Assembly: GCA_945878065.1 (NCBI GenBank) | Contig: CAMDXA010000022.1 | Span: 1-34,257, forward strand | Direction: 5' to 3' | Source of the DNA: Bordetella parapertussis | GTDB taxonomy: Bacteria; Pseudomonadota; Gammaproteobacteria; Burkholderiales; Burkholderiaceae_C | Length of the DNA: 34,257 bases | Shown here: piece after piece, positions 23,753-33,952 of the stretch | Layout of the letters: the number at the start of each line of letters is the position of its first letter | How positions within the stretch are numbered: the stretch's first letter is position 1 | The notes under the pieces: model-generated | The model's input: the letters and a program-made list of their open reading frames with translations, nothing else | Database searches by the model: none | Told to the model about the DNA's origin: nothing | Position numbers and translations under genes: made by a program

Positions 23753-26479
23753 ATGAAACGGATGCTGATCAACGCCACGCAAGCTGAAGAGCGCCGCCTG
23801 GCCATCGTCGACGGACAAAAACTGCTCGACTACGAAATCGAAATTGAAGGGCGCGAACAGCGCAAAGGCAATATTTACAAAGCCGTCGTCACTCGCGTCG
23901 AGCCCTCACTGGAAGCCTGTTTTGTCGATTACGGCGAAGAACGCCACGGCTTTTTGCCCTTCAAAGAAATCTCCAAACAGTATTTCTCCAGCAACGTGTC
24001 TGCTTCCCAAGCGCGTATCCAAGATGTGATCCGTGAAGGCCAGGAACTGCTGATCCAAGTGGAAAAAGAAGAACGCGGCAACAAGGGCGCGGCGCTCACC
24101 ACGTTCATTTCACTGGCTGGCCGCTATGTGGTGCTGATGCCTAACAACCCGCGCGGCGGCGGCGTCAGCCGTCGCATCGAAGGCGATGACCGGGCCGAGC
24201 TCAAAGAAGCCATTGACCAGCTGGAATACCCCAACGGCATGTCCATCATTGCGCGCACCGCCGGTATTGGCCGCAGCGCTCCTGAGTTGCAATGGGACTT
24301 GAATTACCTGCTCAAGCTGTGGACCGCCATCGACGGCGCAGCCAAAGGCGGCAAGGGCGCGTTCCTGATTTACCAGGAATCCAGCTTGGTCATTCGCGCC
24401 ATCCGCGATTACTTCAACAATGACATCGGCGACATACTGATAGACACCGACGACATTTACGACCAGGCGCAGCAGTTCATGGCGCATGTCATGCCCGAGC
24501 ATGCCGCGCGTGTGAAACGCTACCGCGACGACACGCCGTTGTTCAGCCGATTCCAGATCGAACACCAGATCGAATCCGCATATGCCCGCACCGTGACCCT
24601 GCCCTCGGGCGGCGCGATTGTGATTGACCACACTGAAGCGCTGGTGTCGGTGGACGTGAACTCGGCCCGCGCCATCAAAGGCGGCGACATCGAAGAAACC
24701 GCCACCCGCACCAACTTGGAAGCCGCCGACGAAGTCGCGCGCCAAATGCGTTTGCGCGACTTGGGCGGCCTGATCGTCATCGACTTCATCGACATGGATG
24801 AATCGAAAAACCGCCGCGAAGTGGAAAACCGCTTGCGCGACGCGCTGCGCCAGGACCGCGCACGTGTGCAATTCGGCACCATCAGCAAATTCGGTTTGAT
24901 GGAAATGAGCCGCCAGCGCTTGCGCCCGGCGCTCTCAGAAGGTGCATCGATTCCCTGCCCGCGTTGCGGCGGCTCCGGCCATGTGCGCGACACCGAAAGC
25001 TCGGCGCTGCAAATTCTGCGGATCATCCAAGAAGAGTCGATGAAGGAAAACACCGCCGCCGTGCACGCGCAAGTGCCGGTGGAAGTCGCTTCGTTCTTGT
25101 TGAATGAAAAGCGTCCTGAAATCGCCAAGATCGAGTTAAAGCAACGCACCCATGTGCTGCTGATCCCAAACAAAGGTTTGGAAACACCGAACTACAAACT
25201 CGAGCGCCTGAAACACGACGACCCGCGTTTAGACAGCATCCAAGCCAGCTACAAAATGGCCGAAGAGATCGAAGACCCTACCGCGGTCACCCGCCGTTCG
25301 CAAGAACCGACCAACAAACAAACACCGGTCATCAAAGGTGTTTTGCCGGACATGCCGGCACCGGCGGCAGAGGCGCGTCCCGCACGCGCTGCGGACACAC
25401 GCGGTGCACCTGCGAAACCAGCGACAAGCGCCCCGGCTCCTGCTGAAAAAGGCTTTTTCGGCTGGCTCAAGGGCTTGTTCGGCGGCGACAGCACGCCTAA
25501 CAAACCGACCACAGACAAAAACGGCACCAGCGCCAAACCCGGCGAACGCAGCGATGGCCGCAGCGGTGGTCGCGGCGGCCAGGATGGTAGACGCGGCGGA
25601 CGGCGTGGTGAGCGCGGCGGCGAAGGCCGTGGCGAGCGTACAGAGCGCACAGAACGTGGCGAACGCACTGAACGAGGTGACAAGCCGGATGCACGCGGTG
25701 GCGAACGCCCCGAAGGCCGCCCAAGCCGCAACGCTAGAGGTGAGCGACCAGATCGTCAACGCCAAGAGCCCCGCTTGGATGACAGTGGCAATCAAGACGC
25801 ATCTGCGCAACCCGCAGAACTGGCGGACAACGCCAATGGCGACAGGTCACCACGCCAAGGGCGCGAACGCAGCGACGGCAGACGTGGGCGCACACGCCGT
25901 GGCGAGCGTTCTACACAAATGCCGGTTGGCGAAACAAACACATCAGCAGATGAAGCGATTCACGCCCCTGAAGCAGACCTCCATGCAACACAACGCATCG
26001 AAGATGGTCAATCCGTGTCGCCACAAGGCGAGCGCAGCAATGAACGCCGCGAGCGCCGTGGTCGCGAGCGTCCCGGGCGTGAGCGCCAAGCCAGAGCGGG
26101 TCTGTCAGACGACGGCATGGCATCGCATGCATCTGACACCGCTCATGCACCAGTCGCACAAGAACATGCGCATACGACAGCGGCAGTGCACACGACAGTG
26201 GCCTCCCCATCCACGGCCATGCCCAAGGTCGGCGCGTTTGCTTTACCCGTAGAGCAGTTGCAACAGGTCGCGCAGTCCAGCGGTCTGGAATGGATCAACT
26301 CCAACCCAGAGCGCATTGCCATGGTGAAAGCAGCAATTGCTGCCGAGCCGCGGCCTGTTCATGTGCCACGCGAGCGTCCAGCGCCCGTGGTGTTAGACGA
26401 AGGCCCGCTGATTCTGGTGGAAACCAAGCGCGATTTGTCGCAAATGCACATGCCATTCGAGGAAAACCGCGCACCATAA
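23753..26479 (+). CDS. rne: Ribonuclease E
   Basis: Main endoribonuclease of mRNA decay and rRNA/tRNA processing and scaffold of the degradosome. The protein is 908 aa. The catalytic half has an S1 domain (about 35-125), the DNase I-like site with Asp301 ([13 protein letters not shown]) and Asp344 (VIDFIDM), and the zinc-link CPRCGGSG with Cys402 and Cys405; all four residues are exactly two positions earlier than in E. coli. At 567-578 [12 protein letters not shown] looks like the amphipathic membrane-anchoring helix. The C-terminal half is disordered, with an Arg/Gly/Glu-rich region (about 598-670) for RNA binding. The last 60 residues ([19 protein letters not shown] to [13 protein letters not shown]) are a compact conserved-looking tail, perhaps a partner-binding site. 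Confidence 0.97.
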   Translation: MKRMLINATQAEERRLAIVDGQKLLDYEIEIEGREQRKGNIYKAVVTRVEPSLEACFVDYGEERHGFLPFKEISKQYFSSNVSASQARIQDVIREGQELLIQVEKEERGNKGAALTTFISLAGRYVVLMPNNPRGGGVSRRIEGDDRAELKEAIDQLEYPNGMSIIARTAGIGRSAPELQWDLNYLLKLWTAIDGAAKGGKGAFLIYQESSLVIRAIRDYFNNDIGDILIDTDDIYDQAQQFMAHVMPEHAARVKRYRDDTPLFSRFQIEHQIESAYARTVTLPSGGAIVIDHTEALVSVDVNSARAIKGGDIEETATRTNLEAADEVARQMRLRDLGGLIVIDFIDMDESKNRREVENRLRDALRQDRARVQFGTISKFGLMEMSRQRLRPALSEGASIPCPRCGGSGHVRDTESSALQILRIIQEESMKENTAAVHAQVPVEVASFLLNEKRPEIAKIELKQRTHVLLIPNKGLETPNYKLERLKHDDPRLDSIQASYKMAEEIEDPTAVTRRSQEPTNKQTPVIKGVLPDMPAPAAEARPARAADTRGAPAKPATSAPAPAEKGFFGWLKGLFGGDSTPNKPTTDKNGTSAKPGERSDGRSGGRGGQDGRRGGRRGERGGEGRGERTERTERGERTERGDKPDARGGERPEGRPSRNARGERPDRQRQEPRLDDSGNQDASAQPAELADNANGDRSPRQGRERSDGRRGRTRRGERSTQMPVGETNTSADEAIHAPEADLHATQRIEDGQSVSPQGERSNERRERRGRERPGRERQARAGLSDDGMASHASDTAHAPVAQEHAHTTAAVHTTVASPSTAMPKVGAFALPVEQLQQVAQSSGLEWINSNPERIAMVKAAIAAEPRPVHVPRERPAPVVLDEGPLILVETKRDLSQMHMPFEENRAP

Positions 26480-26515
26480 CCCATTGCAGGACTGGCTGGT
26501 CCTAACAGTTGTCGG

Positions 26516-27805
26516 TCACACCTTGGCCGATAGCTTCCAGCAAGCCAGTGCCTGTGCGGTATCGCCCTTGTGTTCAGCCAATTCAGCCAAGGCCCGCCAA
26601 GCCTGCCGTTGCAACAGCGCCGATGATGCCAGCCGGGGTGCCACTTGCTCGAGCATTTGCTGAGCTTTGCCCCACAAACCATGGCGCAAGCACACCATGC
26701 CGCTGAGGTATTGCAGTTCTAAGCTGCGCGGGTTGACCAGACGGGCTTGCTCTATACGGGACAACCACTCGCTGTCAGGTTCCATTTCGTGAAGCGCATC
26801 TGACAACACTTGCACCAGTTTTTGTCGTTGTGCGCCAGCCAATGTGTCATCCGCATTCGTCAATTGTTGCCACACTGGCGTGATCCATTTCAACGCCAAT
26901 TGCGGATCGCCACGCAAGACCAGCAAACGTTGCGCAGCATGCAGCGCAATATCTGCCATGGTCTGTTCATCGGGTTGCAACAACACCCAACTTGACTGCA
27001 ACTGACTGCTGTCATGGCATTCATCCAAACAAGCGATGGCCAATCCGCGCAACAAACTGCGGGCCGCAGACGCTGAAAATGCGCCGTGTTTGGCAAGCAA
27101 GCGTGCTGTGTCAAGCGCCGGCAAATGTTGTTGTCCCAGTCGATCTGCCTTCAAGCGCAAACGCAAGGCCACTGTTCGGCGCGATGCACCCAGCGGCAAC
27201 TGGGACAAAAACTGTTGGGCTTGCTGGCTGTCACGGTCATGCAATGCCCAGCGAGTGGCATTCAAGTAAGCGGCGTCACGCAATTCAAGACGCTGCTCCA
27301 TGCGCGTACCAGGCGCATGGTCTAGGGCCTGTTGGAAATGCGCATCGCGGGCCGCTTGGTCGCGCAAAGCATGCGCACTTTCAGCGGCCAGCAAATGCAA
27401 CAAACTGCGCATGAGTCGCCACGCTGGTTGATGGGGGGATTCGCCATGCAACAGCAATTGTTCGACCTGCCCCAAAGACTGCAACGCCGCCTTGCGCGAA
27501 CGCAAGAAGCGCCCCGCCATCCACATCACCATGGCGTTGAGCAAGCCCTGCTGTGCCGCATGTTCTCTTTGCTGTGAACGCCACCTGCGGGCCTGCACCG
27601 GCAATTCCATGAAGCCAAGTACGCCGCGCAGTGCCAAATAGCACAACACAAAACCGAGCAACAAACCCAAAATCACCAGGTTGAGCGACAGGTCTACTCG
27701 ATAGGGGGCAATGAACACAGTGACAGTGCCCCATTGCAAACTCAAACCCAAGGCCGTGGCCACCGCCACACCAAACAGCGCCAACAGCCACAAAGACCAA
27801 CGCAT
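26516..27805 (-). CDS. hemY: HemY family protein (haem operon TPR membrane protein)
   Basis: Protein of 429 aa with the HemY N-terminal domain: two hydrophobic helices (about 4-24 and 41-64, NLVILGLLLGFVLCYLALRG) followed by the conserved RRWRSQQREHAAQQGLLNAM segment, then a long helical region with tetratricopeptide-like repeats. This is the proteobacterial HemY of the hemCDXY cluster, not the protoporphyrinogen oxidase of the same name in Bacillus; its exact function is unsettled. Its ATG lies one base after the hemX stop. It converges on rne across a 36-base gap that holds only a weak 5-bp inverted repeat (AGGAC/GTCCT, 26488-26503). Confidence 0.92.
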   Translation of the reverse strand: MRWSLWLLALFGVAVATALGLSLQWGTVTVFIAPYRVDLSLNLVILGLLLGFVLCYLALRGVLGFMELPVQARRWRSQQREHAAQQGLLNAMVMWMAGRFLRSRKAALQSLGQVEQLLLHGESPHQPAWRLMRSLLHLLAAESAHALRDQAARDAHFQQALDHAPGTRMEQRLELRDAAYLNATRWALHDRDSQQAQQFLSQLPLGASRRTVALRLRLKADRLGQQHLPALDTARLLAKHGAFSASAARSLLRGLAIACLDECHDSSQLQSSWVLLQPDEQTMADIALHAAQRLLVLRGDPQLALKWITPVWQQLTNADDTLAGAQRQKLVQVLSDALHEMEPDSEWLSRIEQARLVNPRSLELQYLSGMVCLRHGLWGKAQQMLEQVAPRLASSALLQRQAWRALAELAEHKGDTAQALACWKLSAKV

Positions 27806-27806
27806 A

Positions 27807-28871
27807 TCAGCGCCCCGCCGCCGCTGTCGCCAACGCTGACAATGAACTGTCCAAGCGCGGCATATCGGTTTGCAGGATTTGCGACTGAACTTGCTTCATC
27901 AAAGTTTTTGCAGATTGGCCCTGGCGGTTGTTGAGGTCAAAAAATTGAAGCAACTCGCGCTCGGCCAATGCCAAATCGTTACGGGCCGATGACATTTGGC
28001 GTGACAACAAACCGAGACGGGCATTGAGCAGCCGCAGTTTCAGGTTTTCACGCACAAAAAACCCTTGCTCGGGCGACAACATCACAGCGTCAGGTTGCTC
28101 GATACGGCTGACTCGCACCAAACCTGACAACTCTGCCCACACACGCTGCCCCAGCCCTGACCAATCTTTGTTTTGCCAAATCAGTGGCCAAGTGGGCAAT
28201 GGTTTGCTTTGCAGGTTTTGTGCAGACCGGTTGGCATTGCCCACCGCATTGAGCAAGGACAGTTTTTCGACCAAGACCACCAATTCATCCAAGCGAATAA
28301 GCAAACCGGGAATGTCTGTGGTCGATGCCGATTGCAAGCGTTCGATGTCGTGCTGAATCGCACGCATCACTGGCGCGAGTCTGGGCTGAGGCACTTTCGC
28401 CAAACGTTTCTGTGCGGTTTGCAAAGCCGCCAACATCGGCTGAACACTGCCGGTCAACTCGGCCTGTTGTTGCGCCAACCCCAAGGCAGATTCAATATCA
28501 ACCACCAGGTTTTCATCGCGGGAACGCGACAAGCTTTGGATCAGTTCTTCGAGTTGGGTGCGTTGCAGCGCCACTTCGTTCAAGCGCAAGTCGAGCAAGG
28601 TGACCTTGGCTGCTGTCTCCTGGGTAATTTCTTCGGCACGTTTGGCCAAGCTGTTGGCCTGCAAGGACAACTGGGTGGCATCCGCACTTTGCCGTGCCAA
28701 TTGCTCTTGTATGGTGGAGAGTTTGATCCACAACTGCAAACAAGCGAGTGCGCACAACACCACCAACACCAGCGTCAGCCATGGCAAGCGTTGACGCCAC
28801 CAAGGTGTGTGCATAGTCGACGGCGGGGTTGCAGTGAAAGGGGAAGGGTCTTTGTCGGGGGCACTGCTCAT
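27807..28871 (-). CDS. hemX: HemX family protein (uroporphyrinogen-III methylase-like, probably non-catalytic)
   Basis: Protein of 354 aa with a short Pro/Ser-rich cytosolic N-terminus, one transmembrane helix at about 29-48 (LPWLTLVLVVLCALACLQLW), and a periplasmic coiled-coil (heptad-like IQEQLARQSADATQLSLQAN and following). The C-terminal part contains WAELSGLVRVSR and SPEQGFFVRENLKLRLLNAR, typical HemX motifs. Databases often label this family uroporphyrinogen-III C-methyltransferase, but no SAM-binding tetrapyrrole methylase domain is visible here. The ATG overlaps the hemD stop as ATGA. Confidence 0.92.
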   Translation of the reverse strand: MSSAPDKDPSPFTATPPSTMHTPWWRQRLPWLTLVLVVLCALACLQLWIKLSTIQEQLARQSADATQLSLQANSLAKRAEEITQETAAKVTLLDLRLNEVALQRTQLEELIQSLSRSRDENLVVDIESALGLAQQQAELTGSVQPMLAALQTAQKRLAKVPQPRLAPVMRAIQHDIERLQSASTTDIPGLLIRLDELVVLVEKLSLLNAVGNANRSAQNLQSKPLPTWPLIWQNKDWSGLGQRVWAELSGLVRVSRIEQPDAVMLSPEQGFFVRENLKLRLLNARLGLLSRQMSSARNDLALAERELLQFFDLNNRQGQSAKTLMKQVQSQILQTDMPRLDSSLSALATAAAGR

Positions 28872-29659
28872 GCCAGCGATTCTAATGACGACAGCAATTC
28901 GCTCAGCGCAGGTTTACAAACCACCACATTGCCAACACCCAGTTGAACGGCAGCATGCGCAATTCGGTCGTGGGTGGCGATCGCCTTGGCCGCCTTCCAA
29001 AGCACATCTGGCAGCAGTTGTTTCAAATGGGCAATCGCTTGAGAACTGGTAAATACCCACACGCTGCCATCGCTGGCGGCCGCAGTGGCCAGAGCGACTT
29101 GCGCTGGGTCCCAGTGTGGACACACCCGTTGGTAGACCGCCAATGTTTTCACCGGCACACCGGCTTTGAGCAATTGCTGCATCAACCAGTCGCGCCCCAC
29201 GCCTTCCATCGCAGATTCGGTGTGATCGGCATCTGCACCGCGCAATATCCAGACAGTCTGGTGGGCTTGCACTTGGCGCTGTACCTGTTGCCACAGGGCC
29301 TCGGTGTCAAATTGAATGGCATCGGCAGGCGGCGCATCAATACGCGCAGCAGGCACCCCACTGTCCAGCAAGGCTTGACGGGTGCCGGGGCCGGTCGCCC
29401 AATAACGTGGGCCGTTTTCCTTGGCCACTTGCAATCCTGCGGCAAATGCATGCGTGACCGCATTGCGACTGACAAACATGACGGCTTGGCAACTGGATGC
29501 ACTGGCAGCCATGTCGAGAATAGATTGGGTGTGTTGAACCGGTGCAATATCTATCAACGGCCAATGCATGACTTGGTAGTGGGCCTGCTGCAAGCCATTG
29601 ACCCACGCCAGGCTGTCGCTGCTCGGACGGGTCAAGATGACACGGCGTCCGTGTCCCAA
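28868..29659 (-). CDS. hemD: Uroporphyrinogen-III synthase
   Basis: Closes and inverts ring D of hydroxymethylbilane to give uroporphyrinogen III. The protein is 263 aa. This family is poorly conserved, but VILTRPSSDSLAWVNGLQ, HWPLIDIAPV, MFVSRNAVTHA, YWATGPGTRQALLDSGV and SVWVFTSSQAIAHLKQL fit it, and the position between hemC and hemX settles it. The start is a TTG at 29659 directly abutting the hemC stop (TGATTG); no ATG or GTG precedes the first conserved strand. The 3' end overlaps hemX by ATGA. Confidence 0.93.
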   Translation of the reverse strand: MGHGRRVILTRPSSDSLAWVNGLQQAHYQVMHWPLIDIAPVQHTQSILDMAASASSCQAVMFVSRNAVTHAFAAGLQVAKENGPRYWATGPGTRQALLDSGVPAARIDAPPADAIQFDTEALWQQVQRQVQAHQTVWILRGADADHTESAMEGVGRDWLMQQLLKAGVPVKTLAVYQRVCPHWDPAQVALATAAASDGSVWVFTSSQAIAHLKQLLPDVLWKAAKAIATHDRIAHAAVQLGVGNVVVCKPALSELLSSLESLA

Positions 29660-30571
29660 TCAACCCGCTCCCTGCGCCCGCAGTTGGCGTGCCGCCGACA
29701 AGCCCAAGGCTTCCGCATCTTCCAAGCTAGTCACTTCGCCTTGGCTGTGCGCCCGAACCAAAGTGGTGTTGGTCAGGTCGGGGTTGCCCCAGGCGGCGTG
29801 CAAATCGAGGACATTGCCATGCAACACCGCATGCGCTGCCAGCGGCATGGAGCAACTGCCGCCCATGGCACGGCTGACAGCACGCTCAGCGGCAACGGCC
29901 AACCAAGTGATTTGGTGTGCGAGCGGCTGCAAAACATTGCGTACATCGTCGCGCGCAGCGCGAATTTCGATACCCAAAGCGCCTTGACCGGCGGCGGGCA
30001 ACATTTCGGTGACATCAAAAATATGCCGGATACGTTCGCCCAACCCGAGCCGCTTGAGGCCTGCAGCAGCCAACACAATGCCGGCGTAGTGACCTTCGTC
30101 CAATTTGCGCAAGCGCGTGTCCAAGTTGCCGCGCAAGGGTTCAATCTGCAAGTCGGGGCGCAAATGGCGCAGCAACACCGTGCGGCGCAAACTTGACGTG
30201 CCCACCACCGCGCCTAAAGGCAAATCTTGCAAGCTGGCATATTGCGATGACACCCACGCGTCTCTGGGGTCTTCACGTTCCATGACACAGGCCAATTCAA
30301 AGCCTTCGGGCATGTCCATGGGCACATCTTTGAGTGAATGCACCGCCAGATCAGCTCGGCCTTCTTCCAGCGCCACTTCGAGTTCTTTGACAAACAATCC
30401 CTTGCCGCCAACTTTGCTGAGTGAGCGGTCAAGGATTTGGTCGCCTTGGGTGGTCATGCCGAGTATGTCGACCTGACATCCGCGCGCGCGAAGCAGGTCT
30501 TGCATATGGTGTGCCTGCCATAAGGCCAGGCGACTTTCGCGCGTCGCAATGGTGAGATGTGGTGTGCTCAA
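29660..30571 (-). CDS. hemC: Porphobilinogen deaminase (hydroxymethylbilane synthase)
   Basis: Polymerises four porphobilinogens into hydroxymethylbilane. The protein is 303 aa. The N-terminal strand is [15 protein letters not shown], the catalytic Asp82 is in [13 protein letters not shown], arginines that bind the substrate chain lie in [18 protein letters not shown] and [12 protein letters not shown], and the dipyrromethane cofactor is attached to Cys240 in [13 protein letters not shown]. The start is a TTG at 30571; the in-frame codons upstream (Ser-Leu-Val) do not offer a better start with homology. It is the first gene of hemCDXY, divergent from ppc across about 93 bases. Confidence 0.97.
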   Translation of the reverse strand: MSTPHLTIATRESRLALWQAHHMQDLLRARGCQVDILGMTTQGDQILDRSLSKVGGKGLFVKELEVALEEGRADLAVHSLKDVPMDMPEGFELACVMEREDPRDAWVSSQYASLQDLPLGAVVGTSSLRRTVLLRHLRPDLQIEPLRGNLDTRLRKLDEGHYAGIVLAAAGLKRLGLGERIRHIFDVTEMLPAAGQGALGIEIRAARDDVRNVLQPLAHQITWLAVAAERAVSRAMGGSCSMPLAAHAVLHGNVLDLHAAWGNPDLTNTTLVRAHSQGEVTSLEDAEALGLSAARQLRAQGAG

Positions 30572-30664
30572 AACAAGTGACCAAAGGCCGTCTGCTGATG
30601 GGTCTGGTCGATGCTAGCATGCACGCATCTCGTGGTTTTCCTCTATAGCCAGCAGATTCCGCCC

Positions 30665-33484
30665 ATGATGCCCAAGCCCCAACGCCCGCCCGCACGCCAG
30701 TCCAACTCCCCCGCTTTATCCAGTCACGAAAGGCCCTTGGTCGACGATATCCGATGGCTCGGGCGCATATTAGGCGACATCATTCGCGAGCAAGAAGGCG
30801 ACAAAGCGTTTGCATTGGTTGAACAAATTCGCCGTTTGTCGGTGGCCTTTCGGCGCGATGCGGACACCCAAGCCGGGACCGCCTTGAAAAAACTCCTGGC
30901 CGCACTCAGCAGCGACCAAGCCGTCAGCGTGATTCGTGCCTTCACGTATTTCAGCCACCTGGCCAATCTTGCGGAAGACCAACACCATATCCGCCGACAG
31001 CAAGCGCATGACCGCGCCGGTGATGTGTATCCGGGCAGCCTGACCTCTTCATTGGGCAAACTCAAGGCCGCAGGGGTCAGCACCAAAGCCATCCGACAAG
31101 CGCTGGAACATGCCCATATTTCGCCGGTGCTGACCGCACACCCTACTGAAGTGCAACGCAAAAGTATTTTGGATGCTGAGCGCGGCATTGCTGCTTGTTT
31201 GCAAAGCCGGGACGACATCGTCTCGCGCGGTCAAGATGCCACCAGCACGCGTCAATTGGCGCAAGTCGACGCCTTGGTAAGAGCCCGTGTTTTACAACTG
31301 TGGCAAACACGTTTGCTGCGGTTCACCAAACTCACCGTGGCCGACGAAATTGAAAATGCCATGGGCTATTACGAATCCACTTTTTTGGCAGAAATCCCCA
31401 AGCTCTACGCTGATTTAGAAAACGAATTGGGCGGTCAACCGATTGCGTCCTTTTTTCGCATGGGCCAATGGATGGGCGGAGACCGAGACGGCAACCCCAA
31501 CGTCAATGCAGACACGCTTGACTTGGCCATGAAACGCCAATGTGAAGTGGTGTTGCGCCATTACCTGACCGAGGTGCATTGGCTGGGCAGCGAGTTGTCT
31601 ACCTCGGCCATGTTGGTAGGCGTGCCCAAAACATTGCAAGCACTGGCTAACTCATCGCCAGACACCAATGCACACCGACAAGATGAACCTTATCGGCGAA
31701 GTTTGACGTTCATATATGCACGGCTGGCCGCCAGTTTGCTGCACCTCACCGGAAAACAAGCCTCGCGCCACGCCTTGCCGCCACAGCAGCCTTATCCCGA
31801 TGCCGATGCCTTTGTGAACGACTTACAAGTGCTTAACAATGCCTTGAGCGAGCAACATGCCCAAGCCTTGGCCTTGCCGCGTTTGCGGCCCCTGATACGC
31901 GCGGTGCAAGTGTTTGGTTTTCACCTTGCCACGGTCGATTTGCGCCAAAGCTCGGACCAGCATGAACTCGTCATCGCAGAGTTATTCAAAGCCGCAGGCA
32001 TTGAAGCCAACTATTTGAAGTCAAACGAAAAAACACGCCAATCATTGTTATTGCAAGCCTTGAATGACCCGCGTCCGCTGCGCATTCCCGGCCACGCTTA
32101 CAGCGCGCACAGCGTGTCTGAATTAACGATATTTGAAACCGCCCGGCGTATTCGCCAACAACATGGCAAAGCGGCCATTCGACACGCCATCATCAGCCAC
32201 ACCGAAACCGTCAGCGATCTGTTGGAAGTGCTGTTGTTACAAAAAGAAACCGGGCTGCTGCAAGGCAGTTTGGCCAGCGGTGCGGTGGCAGAGCTCATCG
32301 CTGTGCCATTGTTTGAAACGATTGAAGACTTACAGCAAGCACCGCAGATCATGCGCGACTATTTTGCATTGCCGGGCATGGCGGCGCTGTTGGCGCGCAG
32401 CGGCGGCGAACAAGACATCATGCTCGGCTACTCGGACAGCAACAAAGACGGCGGCATCTTCACCAGCAACTGGTCTCTTTATCAGGCCGAAATTGCCTTG
32501 GTCGAAGTCTTCAACACACTGGAAGCATTGCACGGCATCACCTTGCGCTTGTTCCATGGGCGCGGTGGCACGGTCGGGCGTGGCGGCGGCCCCAGTTTTG
32601 ACGCCATATTGGCACAGCCCCCGGGCACGGTTCGCGGTCAAATCCGGCTGACCGAACAAGGTGAAGTGATCAATTCGAAATATGCCAACCCAACACTGGG
32701 GCGGCGCAACTTAGAAACCCTGGTGGCGGCCACGCTTGAAGCCACCTTATTGCCTGCGCAGCGGCGTGCGCCGCGGAGTTTCATCGAAGCCGCCGAACAG
32801 TTGTCGCGGCACAGCATGACAGCCTACCGCGCGCTGGTTTACGACACACCCGGCTTCAGCGAGTATTTTTTTCAAGCCACGCCATTGCGTGAAATTGCCG
32901 GCTTGAACATTGGTTCGCGCCCGGCCTCGCGCAAACCCTCGCAACGCATCGAAGACCTGCGCGCCATTCCCTGGGGATTCAGCTGGGGCCAGTGCCGATT
33001 GACCCTGCCCGGTTGGTTAGGGTTTGGGTCGGCGGTACATGCGTTTTTAAATGATCACCCGTCGATGTCTCGCGCACAGGCCTTGGCCATGTTGCGCCGC
33101 ATGCACAAAGACTGGCCTTTCTTTCGCACCCTGCTCTCGAACATGGACATGGTGATGGCCAAGTCAGACTTGGCGCTGGCTTCTCGTTATGCCGAATTGG
33201 TAGAAGATGCCAAGTTGCGCAAAAAAATCTTCAAAGCCATTGAAACCGAATGGCAACGCACTTCAGAAGCCTTGCAATGTATCACCGGTAACAAGCAGCG
33301 CTTGGCCAATAACCCGTCGCTGGCACAGTCCATCAAACACCGTTTTCCCTACATCGATCCTCTGCACCATTTACAAGTCGAACTGATTCGCCGTTACCGC
33401 ACTGGCATCAGCGACGAACGGGCGCAACGCGGTATCCATTTGTCTATCAACGGCATTGCAGCGGGCTTGCGCAACACCGGCTAA
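30665..33484 (+). CDS. ppc: Phosphoenolpyruvate carboxylase
   Basis: Anaplerotic enzyme that makes oxaloacetate from phosphoenolpyruvate and bicarbonate. The protein is 939 aa from the ATG at 30665 ([12 protein letters not shown]); the frame is open further upstream from 30611 but without homology. The catalytic His159 is in [12 protein letters not shown]. Further motifs are [12 protein letters not shown], the glycine-rich active-site loop [14 protein letters not shown] and the C-terminal [13 protein letters not shown], with the final -RNTG needed for activity. It shares a short intergenic region with hemC, which carries the palindrome ATGCTAGCAT at 30611-30620. Confidence 0.98.
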   Translation: MMPKPQRPPARQSNSPALSSHERPLVDDIRWLGRILGDIIREQEGDKAFALVEQIRRLSVAFRRDADTQAGTALKKLLAALSSDQAVSVIRAFTYFSHLANLAEDQHHIRRQQAHDRAGDVYPGSLTSSLGKLKAAGVSTKAIRQALEHAHISPVLTAHPTEVQRKSILDAERGIAACLQSRDDIVSRGQDATSTRQLAQVDALVRARVLQLWQTRLLRFTKLTVADEIENAMGYYESTFLAEIPKLYADLENELGGQPIASFFRMGQWMGGDRDGNPNVNADTLDLAMKRQCEVVLRHYLTEVHWLGSELSTSAMLVGVPKTLQALANSSPDTNAHRQDEPYRRSLTFIYARLAASLLHLTGKQASRHALPPQQPYPDADAFVNDLQVLNNALSEQHAQALALPRLRPLIRAVQVFGFHLATVDLRQSSDQHELVIAELFKAAGIEANYLKSNEKTRQSLLLQALNDPRPLRIPGHAYSAHSVSELTIFETARRIRQQHGKAAIRHAIISHTETVSDLLEVLLLQKETGLLQGSLASGAVAELIAVPLFETIEDLQQAPQIMRDYFALPGMAALLARSGGEQDIMLGYSDSNKDGGIFTSNWSLYQAEIALVEVFNTLEALHGITLRLFHGRGGTVGRGGGPSFDAILAQPPGTVRGQIRLTEQGEVINSKYANPTLGRRNLETLVAATLEATLLPAQRRAPRSFIEAAEQLSRHSMTAYRALVYDTPGFSEYFFQATPLREIAGLNIGSRPASRKPSQRIEDLRAIPWGFSWGQCRLTLPGWLGFGSAVHAFLNDHPSMSRAQALAMLRRMHKDWPFFRTLLSNMDMVMAKSDLALASRYAELVEDAKLRKKIFKAIETEWQRTSEALQCITGNKQRLANNPSLAQSIKHRFPYIDPLHHLQVELIRRYRTGISDERAQRGIHLSINGIAAGLRNTG

Positions 33485-33561
33485 GGCAGCGCCCTGGCAA
33501 TTAGGCCCCAGCCATTTCGTCAAGCGACGTCCTTTGGCTTGAGGCCTAGGAAGGCAATTGC
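33485..33561. other. Short convergent gap between ppc and the small membrane protein gene
   Basis: Contains TCAAGC/GCTTGA (six pairs, eleven-base loop) near 33520-33542 and GCAATTGC near 33553. Neither is followed by a good T-run, so no confident terminator can be named. Confidence 0.3.
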
Positions 33562-33771
33562 TTATTTGCCAGCTGGTGCTGGAGCGGCCGCAGGAGCGGC
33601 AGGCGCGTCAGTTGCCGCTGCAGGTGCTGCGGCAGGCTGGGTATCTTCGGGAGCATGCACTGCTTCTGCACCGTGCTTTTCACCGCTCATGTCCACTTTG
33701 TCGCCCGCTTTGAAAATCACAAACAATGACAAAGCCGCAAACACGACAAACCCCAAAACAATTTTCCACAT
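33562..33771 (-). CDS. Small single-pass membrane protein with Ala/Pro-rich tail
   Basis: Protein of 69 aa that I do not recognise. It begins MWKIVLGFVVFAALSLFVIF, a single hydrophobic helix, then a charged stretch (KAGDKVDMSGEKHG) and a tail made almost only of Ala and Pro (AAPAAATDAPAAPAAAPAPA). The start at 33771 has GAGGAG nine bases upstream, whereas the longer open frame upstream to 33981 lacks support. The tail is probably periplasmic and disordered. It converges on ppc and is divergent from the toxin-antitoxin genes. An intact frame with a good ribosome site supports a real gene; the function is unknown. Confidence 0.72.
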   Translation of the reverse strand: MWKIVLGFVVFAALSLFVIFKAGDKVDMSGEKHGAEAVHAPEDTQPAAAPAAATDAPAAPAAAPAPAGK

Positions 33772-33902
33772 GATGCAAGTCTCCTCAAAAGTGTTTCCCA
33801 AGTGCGGGGTTGAGACGGAATTTAGCACCCAAAGTCCTGAGCTTGGCTTACGACATTGCTGCGTTTTCAACGGTGAAGAACATGACAGTGACAAATGCTT
33901 GA

Positions 33903-33931
33903 TTGACATACATCCATTTAGGAACCAAAAT
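33903..33931 (+). promoter_or_regulatory. Possible promoter of the toxin-antitoxin pair
   Basis: TTGACA (33903-33908), perfect -35 consensus, a 17-base spacer and CAAAAT (33926-33931), four of six -10 matches, 21 bases before the antitoxin ATG. Such modules are usually repressed by their own antitoxin-toxin complex at this place. Confidence 0.45.
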
Positions 33932-33952
33932 GAAACCAATTGAGGGCGCAAT

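Noticed and set aside
25338..26252. 304-codon frame overlapping the rne tail in another frame
   Set aside because: The repetitive GC-rich RNase E tail opens several frames by composition alone; the translation is low-complexity Ala/Asn and has no ribosome site.
26480..26515. Terminator between rne and hemY (AGGAC/GTCCT, 26488-26503)
   Set aside because: Only five pairs and no T-run in either direction.
27807..28871. Annotation of hemX as an active uroporphyrinogen-III C-methyltransferase
   Set aside because: No tetrapyrrole methylase motifs are visible; the sequence is a membrane-anchored coiled-coil protein.
28943..30196. 417-codon plus-strand frame opposite hemD and hemC
   Set aside because: Shadow of two clear genes; no motif and no start signal.
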